Origin: Nitrobacter sp035546855 | GTDB taxonomy: Bacteria > Pseudomonadota > Alphaproteobacteria > Rhizobiales > Xanthobacteraceae | Assembly (NCBI GenBank): GCA_035546855.1 | Contig: DASZVY010000029.1 | Coordinates: 3,293 to 67,292, forward strand | Length of the DNA stretch: 64,000 nt | Direction: 5' to 3' | Shown: one piece after another, positions 36,901 to 44,778 of the stretch | How positions within the stretch are numbered: position 1 is the first letter of the stretch | Layout of the letters: every line of letters begins with the position of its first letter | Program-made: the position numbers and the translations under genes | The notes under the pieces: model-generated | What the model was told of the DNA's origin: nothing | Database searches by the model: none | What the model saw: the letters and a program-made list of their open reading frames with translations, nothing else

Positions 36901-37091
36901 TGGTCAACATCGCCAGCGCGCGCAACATGACGACGACTGCCGAGGGCGTCGAAACCGACGCGCAGCGCCAAGTCCTGCGCACGCTGGGCTGCACCGAAAT
37001 GCAGGGCTTCCTGTTCAGCGCGGCGAAGCCCGCCGAGGCGATCGCCAAGCTGCTGCATGCGGCTCCCGATCCCCTGACCGCTGTCGCCTGA
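33960..37091 (+). CDS. Membrane sensor with PAS-PAS-GGDEF-EAL domains (cyclic di-GMP turnover)
   Basis: A 1043-residue inner-membrane protein. Transmembrane helices at ~37-60 and ~320-341 bracket a periplasmic dCACHE-like sensor. Two PAS domains follow (~362-480 and ~483-602), then GGDEF (~605-770; motif RLGGDEFAIV) and EAL (~785-1035; EALLRW, AVNVSPIQF, EITEAVLI, DDFGTGYSS, DKIKIDR). Both catalytic motifs look complete, so it may make and break cyclic di-GMP. The product-inhibition site RxxD before GGDEF reads GDSD, so feedback inhibition is probably missing. ATG 33960 is chosen because the first 20 residues of the longer frame are implausible. Confidence 0.92.
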   Translation: MPEQPGDHSSDARRRRSTLSDAASAAAISLVRRSPIHWLILCGSLLIVAIALGTAITVGTFRDRALENSERQLENTVLLLARHFDQQFEDLARIQRSLDAYMQSAAVRTPQDFSRLMSGEDAHRMLLAKTHDSYTGDLTILDADGKIINSTESWPVTGDDQSDRLYFQDLKIDPSPDREILQSVYSVSSGTWRTLFGRRMTGPNGEFLGVVTRSVDPSQFERFFATVTFGEKSAISMFNNDGTLLARYPHIEAMVGRKFGNKPLLREVVSEGDHATLRITSPVDGLDRLGAAHKLRDFPISIIATTTVDAALADWREQTRFLIGVASLSAIIIATILFLIVRQLSRQHQASREQLSAEKQRLDTAINNMSQGLLLFDGSERLIVCNRRYIDMYGLSPEVIKPGCTFREVIAHRQATGSFSGDLEEYCRDTLRGTAQENITVIKTTDGRSIQITNRPVKDGGWVATHEDITERQNLQYERDRDRAFLNRIIDHIPTQITVKNVRDRRYVLANSVAETQFGRPRHAIIGKTAEDVFEPGLARRITAADDAALQSPDGHLLEDISWETCAGTRFITARRIIIRDRDNEPQYLVNLVEDVTERKLSNSRIMHLAHYDVLTDLPNRALFHARLEDEIRAIRGGKQFAVLYIDIDEFKSINDSLGHAIGDELLKAVAERLRNCVGDSDFVARLGGDEFAIVRTKVRSADDVAGLVTRIYNEIREPYECLGHQISTDASIGIALAPQDGTDIDQLLKNADLAMYSAKADGRRTYRFFQPDMHERAKTRRQLELDLRQIIADSEFRKGGFEVHYQPLVSLGDGSVTGCEALLRWRHPERGMISPAEFIPVAEETGLITELGEWALATACAEAATWPDHVKLAVNVSPIQFRSRALALKVAGVLASSGLAANRLELEITEAVLIRDDETALAILHQLRAIGVRIALDDFGTGYSSLSYLQRFPFDKIKIDRCFINDIVEADGSSPIVNAVVNIASARNMTTTAEGVETDAQRQVLRTLGCTEMQGFLFSAAKPAEAIAKLLHAAPDPLTAVA

Positions 37092-37256
37092 CGGACCGCG
37101 GCGCGGACGCCGTGTCGGTTCAAGCCCTTCGCCCATCGATGGAACCGGGGTTGCGCAACTGCGCATCCCGCTTTGAACGCGGCCGCGAACACTCCCGATT
37201 GACTTCTGGTCGACCGATGCCAGACTTCACGAAAATTCCGGGATGGAGACGTCGCG

Positions 37257-39137
37257 ATGGACCTCGCCCGAAGCCATGTGGAGCGCGTGCTGTCGGTCGC
37301 CGATAACGCGGCGTCGACAGATGGCGAACCGCGCATTGCAACCTCGTGGCGGCGCTGCCTGGTCCACCACAAGCTCGACCCGGCCCGGCGCGGGCCGCCG
37401 CGCACGCTGACGCACTCCGAGCTGAAGACTTTCGCCGCGCCGCTCGACGAGACGATCCGTCTGGCAATGCCCGAACTCGACGATCTGTTCCGGATCGTCC
37501 GCGTCGCCGGCTATTGCGTCAACTTCGCCGACACGCATGCGACGATGCTGGTCAGCCGCCTTCCGGACGGTGAGGCGGCCACGCTGCTGCGGGAATGGAA
37601 AATCTACACCGGCTCGGTCTTCGCGGAGGCGGATGAGGGTACCAACGGCGTCGGCACCGCGCTCGCCGAACAGCGGCCGATCCTCGTGCATCGCGACGAG
37701 CATTTCCGCGAGCAATGGTCGCGCTTCAGTTGCGCGGTCGCTCCGGTCTTCGACCACGATGGGCAACTGGCCGGCGCCCTGAACATTACCTCGTGCCGCG
37801 CCGACCTCGACCGCGCCGCGCATCAGCTCGCACTCGCCGTCACCGTGCAGGCGGCCCGCCGCATCGAGGAAACCCTGTTCCGCTCGCACTTCCATACGGC
37901 CTGGATCGCGACCCTGCCGAACGGCGACAGCGGCAACGGCGGCCTGGTGGCCTTCGACGGCGATCAGCGCGTTCTCGGCGCGAGCCGCGCCGCGCGGCAG
38001 ACCCTGGGACTGTCCGACGCCCAGCTCGCGCGCGGCTCCGCGCTCTCGCGGTTCATCCAGATAAGCGCCGATGCGCTCCGCTCGCCTGATACGGCGCAAC
38101 CGTTCAGGCGCAGCGATGGCGCGCCCATGGGGCGAGGTCAGGTCAGCGCGCCGGCTCGGATCGCCAGACAAGCGCGACCCGCTCCGGATTCCCGGCACAC
38201 CGCCGATCGTCGTACCGCCGCGCTGACACGTTTCGCTGGCGGCGATCCTCGTCTGCAGCAGGCGGTCCAACGCCTCATGCGGATTGCCGATCAGGACATC
38301 CCGGTCCTGCTGCACGGCGAAACCGGCAGCGGCAAGGACATGCTCGCACGCGCGATCCATGCCGCAAGCGGCCGTAACGGCGGACGCTATGTCGCGCTCA
38401 ATTGCGCCGCCATGCCGGAAAGCCTGATCGATGCCGAACTGTTCGGCTATGAGGGCGGCGCCTTTACCGGCGCGCGGCGTGACGGATCGAGGGGCCTGAT
38501 CGTGCAGGCCGACGGCGGCACGCTGTTCCTCGACGAAATCGGCGACATGCCGCTCGCCCAGCAGACCCGCCTGCTGCGCGTGCTGGAAAATCGCGAGGTC
38601 TGGCCGCTCGGCGCCTTGAAGCCGGTTCCGGTCGACATTCGCCTCGTCAGCGCCACCCATCGCGATCTCGACGCCATGGTGGCAAGTGGCGGCTTCCGCG
38701 CCGACCTGTATTACAGGCTGCGCGGCATGCAGGTCGAACTGCCGCCCTTGCGCGAGCGTGCCGACAAGACCGAAGTGATCGCCCGCATTGCAGCCGAGGA
38801 AGCGCCGCGGACGCGCCTCTCGCAGGACGCCTGGCAGGCGCTGACGGCGCATCCGTTCCCGGGCAACGTGCGGCAGTTGCGGCATGTGCTGCGGCTCGCC
38901 GCCTGCACGGCCGAGAACGGCGTGATTACCGAGGCCGACCTCGACCTTCCGCCGTTCGGCAACGGCTTGGGCGAAAAACCCGCCGCGGATTTCGAAACGG
39001 CGGAACGCAACGTCATCACCGAAGCGCTACGCGTTCACCACGGCCGCGTCACGGACGCCGCGCGGGCGCTCCGCATTAGCCGCGCCACGCTCTACCGGAA
39101 GATGAAGACGCTGAAGATCGGACCGGCGGGACATTGA
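37257..39137 (+). CDS. Sigma-54-dependent transcriptional activator (AcoR type, GAF-AAA+-Fis)
   Basis: A 626-residue enhancer-binding protein. The N-terminal half contains a GAF-like sensor (~75-210; YTGSVFAEADEGTNGVGTAL, in parts), then an AAA+ domain with Walker A GETGSGKD (~355), the sigma-54-contacting GAFTGA (~400) and Walker B GTLFLDEIGD (~420). The C-terminal Fis helix-turn-helix (~585-620, VTDAARALRISRATLYRKM in parts) binds upstream DNA. It activates sigma-54 RNA polymerase when the GAF domain senses a small molecule. The likely target is the luciferase-like monooxygenase gene, whose upstream region has a -24/-12 promoter and an inverted repeat. It converges on the flavin reductase gene. 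Confidence 0.92.
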   Translation: MDLARSHVERVLSVADNAASTDGEPRIATSWRRCLVHHKLDPARRGPPRTLTHSELKTFAAPLDETIRLAMPELDDLFRIVRVAGYCVNFADTHATMLVSRLPDGEAATLLREWKIYTGSVFAEADEGTNGVGTALAEQRPILVHRDEHFREQWSRFSCAVAPVFDHDGQLAGALNITSCRADLDRAAHQLALAVTVQAARRIEETLFRSHFHTAWIATLPNGDSGNGGLVAFDGDQRVLGASRAARQTLGLSDAQLARGSALSRFIQISADALRSPDTAQPFRRSDGAPMGRGQVSAPARIARQARPAPDSRHTADRRTAALTRFAGGDPRLQQAVQRLMRIADQDIPVLLHGETGSGKDMLARAIHAASGRNGGRYVALNCAAMPESLIDAELFGYEGGAFTGARRDGSRGLIVQADGGTLFLDEIGDMPLAQQTRLLRVLENREVWPLGALKPVPVDIRLVSATHRDLDAMVASGGFRADLYYRLRGMQVELPPLRERADKTEVIARIAAEEAPRTRLSQDAWQALTAHPFPGNVRQLRHVLRLAACTAENGVITEADLDLPPFGNGLGEKPAADFETAERNVITEALRVHHGRVTDAARALRISRATLYRKMKTLKIGPAGH

Positions 39138-39184
39138 ATCGCTACACCGACATCGCAATTCCGGTTGGCGTCAGCCGCACTCAC

Positions 39185-39219
39185 TGCGTCATGGCCGGAT
39201 TTATTCCGGCCATGACGCA
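39185..39219. repeat. Perfect 15-bp palindrome between convergent genes
   Basis: TGCGTCATGGCCGGA and TCCGGCCATGACGCA are exact reverse complements around the loop TTTAT. It is a longer copy of the element at 14385-14411. It lies between the convergent sigma-54 activator and flavin reductase genes and is strong enough to end or protect transcripts from both sides. Confidence 0.8.
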
Positions 39220-39249
39220 TAACTCATGATGCAACTCGACGACAACTCG

Positions 39250-39798
39250 TCATGAAAACCCGCTCCAGATCATCTTGCGCGACGCGAGGTCGCCGAGCGT
39301 GACCGGCTCGCGCATGGCCTGGACATCGTGAAAGGCGCTGCGCAGATAGACCAGCGGGCGCGCTTCGGCACGGAAGGCAACGTTCTGGACGTCGCCGATG
39401 AACACCGAATGGGTTTTGGTTTCGAACGTCTCGCGCAGGCTGCAATCGAACGATACCAGTGCGTCCTCAAGCACCGGCGCGCCGGTCACGGCCGCCGTCC
39501 ACTGACCGAAGCCGAAACGGTCATCGCCGTCGACGCCCTTCTGGCCGCTGAACGTCAGGGCCAGCGCCATCTGGTCGTGGGTCAGGAAATTGACCGCGAA
39601 ACAGCGCTCTTCCAGAATACGCGGATTGGCGCTGGCATTGTGATTGACGCACGCCAGCAGCGACGGCGGATCGTCCGACAGCGAGCACACCGCCGTCACG
39701 GTCAGCCCGGTGCGGCGGCCCTGCTGGCGACCTACCGTGACCAGCGCCACCGCGCCCGCGCAATGACGCATCGCCTGCTTGAAATTTTGGGGATCCAT
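39250..39798 (-). CDS. Flavin reductase (HpaC/FMN_red-like), partner of a two-component monooxygenase
   Basis: A 182-residue flavin reductase. MRHCAGAVALVTVG (residues ~10-23), RTGLTVTAVCSLSDDPPSLLACVN (in parts: GLTVTAVCSLSDDPPSLL, ~30-48) and FAVNFLTHDQ (~67) are the standard split-barrel flavin-binding motifs. It reduces FMN or FAD with NAD(P)H and supplies it to a monooxygenase. The adjacent upstream gene on the same strand is a luciferase-like oxygenase, so the two should form one system. A palindromic repeat separates the genes. Confidence 0.9.
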   Translation of the reverse strand: MDPQNFKQAMRHCAGAVALVTVGRQQGRRTGLTVTAVCSLSDDPPSLLACVNHNASANPRILEERCFAVNFLTHDQMALALTFSGQKGVDGDDRFGFGQWTAAVTGAPVLEDALVSFDCSLRETFETKTHSVFIGDVQNVAFRAEARPLVYLRSAFHDVQAMREPVTLGDLASRKMIWSGFS

Positions 39799-39863
39799 TG
39801 GCTGTTGTTCTCACTTTCGGCGAATGGCGGAGCCGACCGTCTTGTCTCAACGGACAATTCGGT

Positions 39864-39959
39864 CGTCACCCTGAGGTGACCGCATCTTGCGGCCCTCGAA
39901 GGGTGTGGCCGCCCTCCCTCGAGGCTCGCGCCTTGCGGCGCTCGCACCTCAGGATGACG
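39864..39959. repeat. Palindromic repeat between flavin reductase and monooxygenase genes
   Basis: CGTCACCCTGAGGTG and CACCTCAGGATGACG are reverse complements with one mismatch, about 65 bases apart; the core contains CTTGCGGC and CTTGCGGCG. This type is common in intergenic regions of Bradyrhizobium-like genomes. It lies within a probable operon. Confidence 0.75.
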
Positions 39960-40013
39960 GCTCCCACCTATCTGACGATTGAACCGCGCTTTCGCAAGAA
40001 CACGGGAAACAAG

Positions 40014-41114
40014 CTACGCCGCCTTCGCCGCCCCGGCATTGAGATGCTTGAGGCGCGGCAGCACCTCCTGCTTCAACAGCCGCAGCGAATTGTGCCAGGC
40101 CTCCGGCTTGTGCTTGTAGTCGAAGCCGAACACCAGCAGCGTGCCGAAACCGCCGACTTCGTCATAGATCTTCTCGATCTTCTCGGCGACGGTGGTCGGC
40201 GAACCGACGATCCAGTTGTGCTTCGCGCAATACTCTGCGGTGACGTCGCTGTCGGGCACATCCGGCTTGTGCTTCAGGTAGTCCTTGAAGCCGAAATGGC
40301 CGAGCAGTTGCAGGAAGTATTCGGTCATCATGCGGCCCATCATGTCGCCGACCGACAGCCGCCACGCTTCCTCGTCGGTGTCGGCGACAAAGACCTCGCG
40401 CACCATGCGCCAGTCCTGCCGGCTCGGCTTGCGGCCGGTCTTGGCGGCGCCGGCCTCCACCGATTCCCAGTGGCTCGACACGTAGGCCGGGTTGAGGTTG
40501 AGGCTCATGGGAATGAAGCCGCGCTCGCCGGCGAGTTTCAGCGTATCCGAGCCCTTGCTGAGTCCTGCGACGCCGATCGGCGGATGCGGCGCCTGCACCG
40601 GCTTGATGTGGGGTTTCAGGAAATCGAACATCACCTCGGGCTTGGTCACCGTCCAGTACTTGCCCTTGTGAGTCCACGGCGCATCCTCGGTCCACATCTT
40701 GAGGATGATCTCCAGCGCCTCGCGGGTCATGTCGCGGTTCTGGCCGGACATGCCGTCGACGTTGAACATCGCCCAGTCGCTGGGAAGGCCGGAGGCCGCC
40801 ACGCCGAAATTGAGGCGGCCTTGCGAAAGATGATCGAGCATCGCCACGCGGTTGGCGAGTTCGGCCGGATGATGATACGGCAGCAGGAAGCCGCCAGGGC
40901 CGAGGCGAATGTTTTTGGTCTGGCGGATGGCTTCGACCAGCAGCAGGTCGGGCGCGGGATGCGGCTCCCACGGCGCGGTGTGATGCTCGCCGACCCAGGC
41001 TTCCTGATAGCCCAGTTCGTCGCACCAGCGCAGAACCTGCAGATCCCAGTCGTGGCCTTCCTTCAAGCCGCACTCCGGCGGATGCGAAGGCATGGTGAAA
41101 TAACCGATCTCCAT
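40014..41114 (-). CDS. LLM-class (luciferase-like) flavin-dependent monooxygenase
   Basis: A 366-residue TIM-barrel monooxygenase. EIGYFTMPSHPPE at the N-terminus, EAWVGEHHTAPWEP (~42), GPGGFLLPYHHPAELANR (in parts, ~78) and LSQGRLNFGVAASGLPSD (in parts, ~100) match the bacterial luciferase/alkanal or limonene-type monooxygenase group. With reduced flavin from the neighbouring reductase and oxygen it should oxidise an organic substrate such as an aldehyde, terpene or sulfonate. ATG 41114 has AGGAG upstream on the minus strand; the longer frame (28 residues) is basic and unlikely. A -24/-12 promoter lies about 62 bases upstream of the start. Confidence 0.92.
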   Translation of the reverse strand: MEIGYFTMPSHPPECGLKEGHDWDLQVLRWCDELGYQEAWVGEHHTAPWEPHPAPDLLLVEAIRQTKNIRLGPGGFLLPYHHPAELANRVAMLDHLSQGRLNFGVAASGLPSDWAMFNVDGMSGQNRDMTREALEIILKMWTEDAPWTHKGKYWTVTKPEVMFDFLKPHIKPVQAPHPPIGVAGLSKGSDTLKLAGERGFIPMSLNLNPAYVSSHWESVEAGAAKTGRKPSRQDWRMVREVFVADTDEEAWRLSVGDMMGRMMTEYFLQLLGHFGFKDYLKHKPDVPDSDVTAEYCAKHNWIVGSPTTVAEKIEKIYDEVGGFGTLLVFGFDYKHKPEAWHNSLRLLKQEVLPRLKHLNAGAAKAA

Positions 41115-41175
41115 GGCGTGTCCTCTCCTTGACGGTTTCATCGCAACGCGTCTTGCGCGCGTTATCGTGAGCCCG

Positions 41176-41191
41176 AGCAAGCGCCATGCCA
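41176..41191 (-). promoter_or_regulatory. Sigma-54 (-24/-12) promoter of the luciferase-like monooxygenase gene
   Basis: On the minus strand the sequence TGGCATGGCGCTTGCT matches the consensus TGGCAC-N5-TTGCW in all but one base. The GG and GC doublets are separated by exactly ten bases, as sigma-54 requires. It lies about 62 bases upstream of the monooxygenase ATG, and a sigma-54 activator gene is two genes away. Confidence 0.72.
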
Positions 41192-41291
41192 ATGGCAATT
41201 TTCCGGCAGGCGCGCACCATGCGGCATCGCCTTGCGTCGAATGTCTTCAACCTGCGGCCGACTGTGGCGGCCTCGTCCCACGGTTGCGACA

Positions 41292-41315
41292 CCGTGTCCC
41301 GGATATGAGACACGG
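41292..41315. promoter_or_regulatory. Candidate upstream activating sequence for the sigma-54 activator
   Basis: CCGTGTCCC and GAGACACGG form an inverted repeat with eight of nine bases matching around a six-base spacer. An extra GACAC half-site overlaps at 41288-41292. It lies about 113 bases upstream of the -24 element, the usual distance for enhancer-binding proteins with a Fis-type DNA-binding domain. Confidence 0.55.
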
Positions 41316-41447
41316 CCTGACGCTGATTTTGCGCTGCAGCGCCGATTCGTGCGGTGATCCATAGCCTCGCGCCCGGTCTGGACGGAGCGCTGCAATCCGA
41401 TAAGCTGCCGGGGCACGGCATAAAAAATTATCAAAGGGACGGAAACT

Positions 41448-42833
41448 GTGACGCGCAAAACACCACGTATGTTTGCACTCGCCGCGGCTGCCATCAGCCT
41501 CGTCTACACGGCATCTCCTGCGCTTGCCCAGCAAAAGACGCTCACGGTCTGGTGGGGCAAGGGCTTTTACAAATCCGAGGACGACGCGCTCCTCGCCGCG
41601 ATCAAGAAGTTCGAGACCAAGACCGGCATCAAGGTCGAACTATCGCAATACGCCATCCAGGACATGATCCCGAAGACGGTGGCCGCGCTGGATTCAGGCA
41701 CGGTGCCGGATGTCGCCTATTCCGACACTTATGATGTGCAAGCCGGCGGCAAGTGGGCCTACGAGGGCAAGCTCGAGGATCTCTCCGACATCCTGCTTCC
41801 CATGAAAGACAAGTTTGCGCCGAACACGCTGGAAACGGCCTATCTCTATAACGACAAGACCAAGAAGAAGGGCTACTACGGCTTTCCGCTGAAGCAGCAG
41901 ACCATGCATGTGCAGATCTGGAGCGACATGCTGGAGCAGGCGGGCTTCAAGGTCAGCGACATTCCGACCAAGTGGGCGGATTACTGGTCGTTTTGGTGCG
42001 ACAAGGTGCAGCCGGCCTACCGCAAGGCCACCGGCAAGCGGGTTTACGGCATCGGGCAGCCGATGGGCGTGGAATCCACCGACTCATTCCAGTCGTTCTA
42101 CACCTTCATGGATGCCTACAACGTCAATCTGGTGGACGACAACGGCAAGCTGCTCGTCGACGATCCCAAGGTGAAGCAGGGTCTTGTCGGCGCCCTGAAG
42201 GACTATACCGACATCTATCTGAAGGGGTGCACGCCGCCGTCATCGACCACTTGGAAGGATCCAGATAACAACGTTGCCTTCCACAATCGCACGACGATCA
42301 TGACGCACAACTTCACGATCTCGATCGCGGCGAAGTGGTATGAGGATTCGACAAACCCCTCGTTGACGCCGGAGCAGCGCGCCGCCGCCAAGAAGGCTTA
42401 CGACGAAACGATCCTGACCACGGGCTTTCCGAACAAGCCGGACGGCAGCAAGCTGGAGTATCGCTCCGACGTCAAAACCGGCGTGATCTTCGCCGCCGCC
42501 AAGAACAAGGCCGAGGCCAAGGAATTCGTCAAATTCCTGCTGCAGGAGGAAAACCTCCAGCCTTACGTCGAAGGCGCGCTGGGCCGCTGGTTCCCCGTCA
42601 CCAAGGCCGGGCAGGCCAGCCCGTTCTGGCAGGCCGACCATCACCGCCGCGCGGTCTACGCGCAGTTCACCGGCGGCACCCGGCCGTTCGATTTCGTGAA
42701 GAACTACAAGTTCACGATTCTGAACAACGAGAATGCCTGGGCTAAGGCCATGAACCGCGTCGTCAACGAGAAGGTGCCTGTCGACAAGGCGGTGGATGAA
42801 CTGATCGCCCGCATCAAGCAGGTGGCGGGATAA
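41448..42833 (+). CDS. ABC transporter extracellular solute-binding protein (family 1, carbohydrate type)
   Basis: A 461-residue periplasmic binding protein with a GTG start and a Sec signal peptide ending ASPALAQQ (~20-27). The mature part starts KTLTVWWGKGFY and contains FETKTGIKVELSQ and ALDSGTVPDVAYSD, the pattern of family-1 sugar-binding proteins, and QADHHRRAVYAQF near the C-terminus. It captures a sugar, polyol or related solute for the two permeases that follow. No lipobox is present. It is divergent from the monooxygenase gene. The solute cannot be read from sequence. Confidence 0.9.
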   Translation: MTRKTPRMFALAAAAISLVYTASPALAQQKTLTVWWGKGFYKSEDDALLAAIKKFETKTGIKVELSQYAIQDMIPKTVAALDSGTVPDVAYSDTYDVQAGGKWAYEGKLEDLSDILLPMKDKFAPNTLETAYLYNDKTKKKGYYGFPLKQQTMHVQIWSDMLEQAGFKVSDIPTKWADYWSFWCDKVQPAYRKATGKRVYGIGQPMGVESTDSFQSFYTFMDAYNVNLVDDNGKLLVDDPKVKQGLVGALKDYTDIYLKGCTPPSSTTWKDPDNNVAFHNRTTIMTHNFTISIAAKWYEDSTNPSLTPEQRAAAKKAYDETILTTGFPNKPDGSKLEYRSDVKTGVIFAAAKNKAEAKEFVKFLLQEENLQPYVEGALGRWFPVTKAGQASPFWQADHHRRAVYAQFTGGTRPFDFVKNYKFTILNNENAWAKAMNRVVNEKVPVDKAVDELIARIKQVAG

Positions 42834-42852
42834 AACCGAACGATAAACTGAT

Positions 42853-42880
42853 ATGCGCTCCCGCCGACGCGGGAGCGCAT
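42853..42880 (+). promoter_or_regulatory. Strong intra-operon hairpin between binding-protein and permease genes
   Basis: ATGCGCTCCCGC and GCGGGAGCGCAT are perfect reverse complements around a four-base loop, with no T-run. It lies 20 bases after the binding-protein stop and 27 bases before the permease start. In sugar ABC operons such hairpins stabilise the upstream mRNA and make the binding protein more abundant than the permeases. Confidence 0.75.
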
Positions 42881-42906
42881 CCGCCATATCGATCGAGCCA
42901 GGGCGC

Positions 42907-43785
42907 ATGACAGCAACGACCTTCGCAAGCGATGGCAGCGCTATTCCCCATGGACCGCTTGCGGCACGGCTGACCGTGCCGCAGGTGTGGGGCCTGTTGC
43001 TGCTCGTGCCCTATCTGCTGGTGTTCCTGGCATTCGTGGTCTACCCGATCGGCTACGGGTTCTGGCTCGCCCGTCATCCGTCGAGCTACGTTGCGCTCTA
43101 CCACGATCCGGTCTTCGCGCGCGCCGCGGTCAACACGCTGATCTTCCTGGTGATCGGCATCAACCTCAAGATGATCGTCGCGCTATTCCTGTCGGGCTTC
43201 TTTATTCAGGCACGGGCCTGGATCCGCTGGCTCTCGGTGTTGTTCATCTTGCCCTGGGCCGTGCCATCGATCCCGACCATTCTGTCTCTGCGCTTCATGC
43301 TCAATCCGGAATGGGGCGTGGTCAACCAGATCATCTTCAACCTCACCGGCGATGACGGGCCGAACTGGCTGAACAATCCCACGATCGCGCTCAGCATGGC
43401 GATCGCCGTCCATATCTGGAAATCGCTGCCGTTCTGGACGCTGATCCTGATGACGGGGCGGCTCGCCATCCCGCAGGATTTATTCGAAGCCGCCTCCGTG
43501 GACGGCGCGAGCTGGTGGCAGAAATTCCGCTACGTGACATGGCCATCGGTGCAAACGCTCTACATCACCTGCACGCTGCTCTCGATGATCTGGACCCTCG
43601 GGGATTTCAACAGCGTCTATCTTCTGACCGGAGGCGGGCCGGCCGATCTCACGCATGTGCTGTCGACGCTCGGCATCCGCTATCTCCGGCTCGATCAACT
43701 CGATCTCGCGATGGCGTCGATCGTCTGCGCGATGCCGCTGGTGCTGCCGCTGGTGTATTTCATGATGAAACGGTTGTCGCGATGA
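42907..43785 (+). CDS. Carbohydrate ABC transporter permease (MalF/UgpA type)
   Basis: A 292-residue inner-membrane permease with about six transmembrane segments (~25-47, ~70-92, ~105-127, ~155-175, ~205-227, ~260-282). The EAA loop is LFEAASVDGASWWQKFRYVTWPS (in parts: EAASVDGAS, FRYVTWPS, ~190). It transports the solute together with the second permease. ATG 42907 is preceded by CAGGG; the frame is open earlier but overlaps the hairpin. Its stop overlaps the next start (ATGA). Confidence 0.9.
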   Translation: MTATTFASDGSAIPHGPLAARLTVPQVWGLLLLVPYLLVFLAFVVYPIGYGFWLARHPSSYVALYHDPVFARAAVNTLIFLVIGINLKMIVALFLSGFFIQARAWIRWLSVLFILPWAVPSIPTILSLRFMLNPEWGVVNQIIFNLTGDDGPNWLNNPTIALSMAIAVHIWKSLPFWTLILMTGRLAIPQDLFEAASVDGASWWQKFRYVTWPSVQTLYITCTLLSMIWTLGDFNSVYLLTGGGPADLTHVLSTLGIRYLRLDQLDLAMASIVCAMPLVLPLVYFMMKRLSR

Positions 43786-44633
43786 AGCTGCCGACCCTGC
43801 GCGAGATCGGAACCGAAGCGCGTCTGCTGCTGATCGGCATCCCGGTGCTCCTCTGGACCCTGATCCCGATCTACAACCTGTTCCGTTTCTCGATCTCACC
43901 CAAGGAGGAAGCGCTCTCGGGCAAGCTGTGGCCGGACCATCCGACGCTGCAGAACTTCAATATCGTGTTCCACCAGGGGCACTACTTCCTGCGCGATTTC
44001 TGGATTCAATTCTGGAATTCGATTGTCATCGCCGTGTCGGTCGGCGCGCTCACGCTGTTCATCGCCACGGCGGCCGCATTCGCCATCTCGCGCCTGCGCG
44101 TGCCGGGCGGACGCACGGTGCTCAATCTCGCGCTGCTCACCTACTTCATTCCGGCAGCCTTCCTCGCTGTGCCGATGTATCGCGCCATGGGCGTCTATGG
44201 ACTGCTCAACAGCCAGTGGTCGCTGATCCTGGCCATGGTCACCATCGCGGCTCCCTATGCGATCTGGGTGCTGAAGCAGGCTTCGGACAAGCTGCCGGTC
44301 GAACTGGATGAAGCCGCCGTAATGGACGGCGCCTCGCCGCTGCAACTGTTCCGGCTGGTCTATCTGCCGCTGATGATCCCGTCGCTCGTGGCCATCGGCA
44401 CCTATGCGATCCTGCTCGCCTGGAACGAATATCTCTACGCCTTCCTGTTGCTATCGAACGACCGCGACCTCACGCTGCCGGTGGCGCTCGGCAACTTTCT
44501 CGCGGCGGACGACTCTCCGTGGGAGCTTCTGATGACCACCGGCTTCATCTACGCGCTGCCGCCCGCTGCGATCTATTACGCATTCCGCCGCTATATGGTC
44601 GGCGGACTGACGGCGGGTGCCGTCAAGTCGTGA
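43782..44633 (+). CDS. Carbohydrate ABC transporter permease (MalG/UgpE type)
   Basis: A 283-residue permease. Helices lie at ~15-35, ~80-104, ~113-133, ~145-165, ~190-215 and ~250-270. The EAA motif is DEAAVMDGASPLQLFRLVYLPLM (in parts: DEAAVMDGAS, LVYLPLM, ~180). It starts at ATG 43782 within ATGA, four bases before the end of the first permease, so the two are translationally coupled. No ATPase gene follows; the transporter probably shares an MsmK/UgpC-type ATPase encoded elsewhere. Confidence 0.92.
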   Translation: MKLPTLREIGTEARLLLIGIPVLLWTLIPIYNLFRFSISPKEEALSGKLWPDHPTLQNFNIVFHQGHYFLRDFWIQFWNSIVIAVSVGALTLFIATAAAFAISRLRVPGGRTVLNLALLTYFIPAAFLAVPMYRAMGVYGLLNSQWSLILAMVTIAAPYAIWVLKQASDKLPVELDEAAVMDGASPLQLFRLVYLPLMIPSLVAIGTYAILLAWNEYLYAFLLLSNDRDLTLPVALGNFLAADDSPWELLMTTGFIYALPPAAIYYAFRRYMVGGLTAGAVKS

Positions 44634-44778
44634 ACGCCATCGGCAGCCGGCGGAAAACTGTTTCTGAATGTATCCATCGGCGCGCTTGGAACATTCAGCA
44701 ACATTCCAGCCGCCGCGGCGCGCACGAATCGCCCGATAGTCAGAGCTCGATGCCCTCAAGCCGCAAGTTCGCGCCCAC

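Larger units (their letters stand above)
41115..41447. other. Divergent regulatory region between monooxygenase and ABC transporter genes
   Basis: 333 bases without a gene. It contains the candidate sigma-54 promoter at 41176-41191 reading left and the inverted repeat at 41292-41315. The ABC transporter gene to the right begins at 41448 after AAAGGGACGG; I find no -24/-12 site reading right, so its promoter is not identified. Confidence 0.6.
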
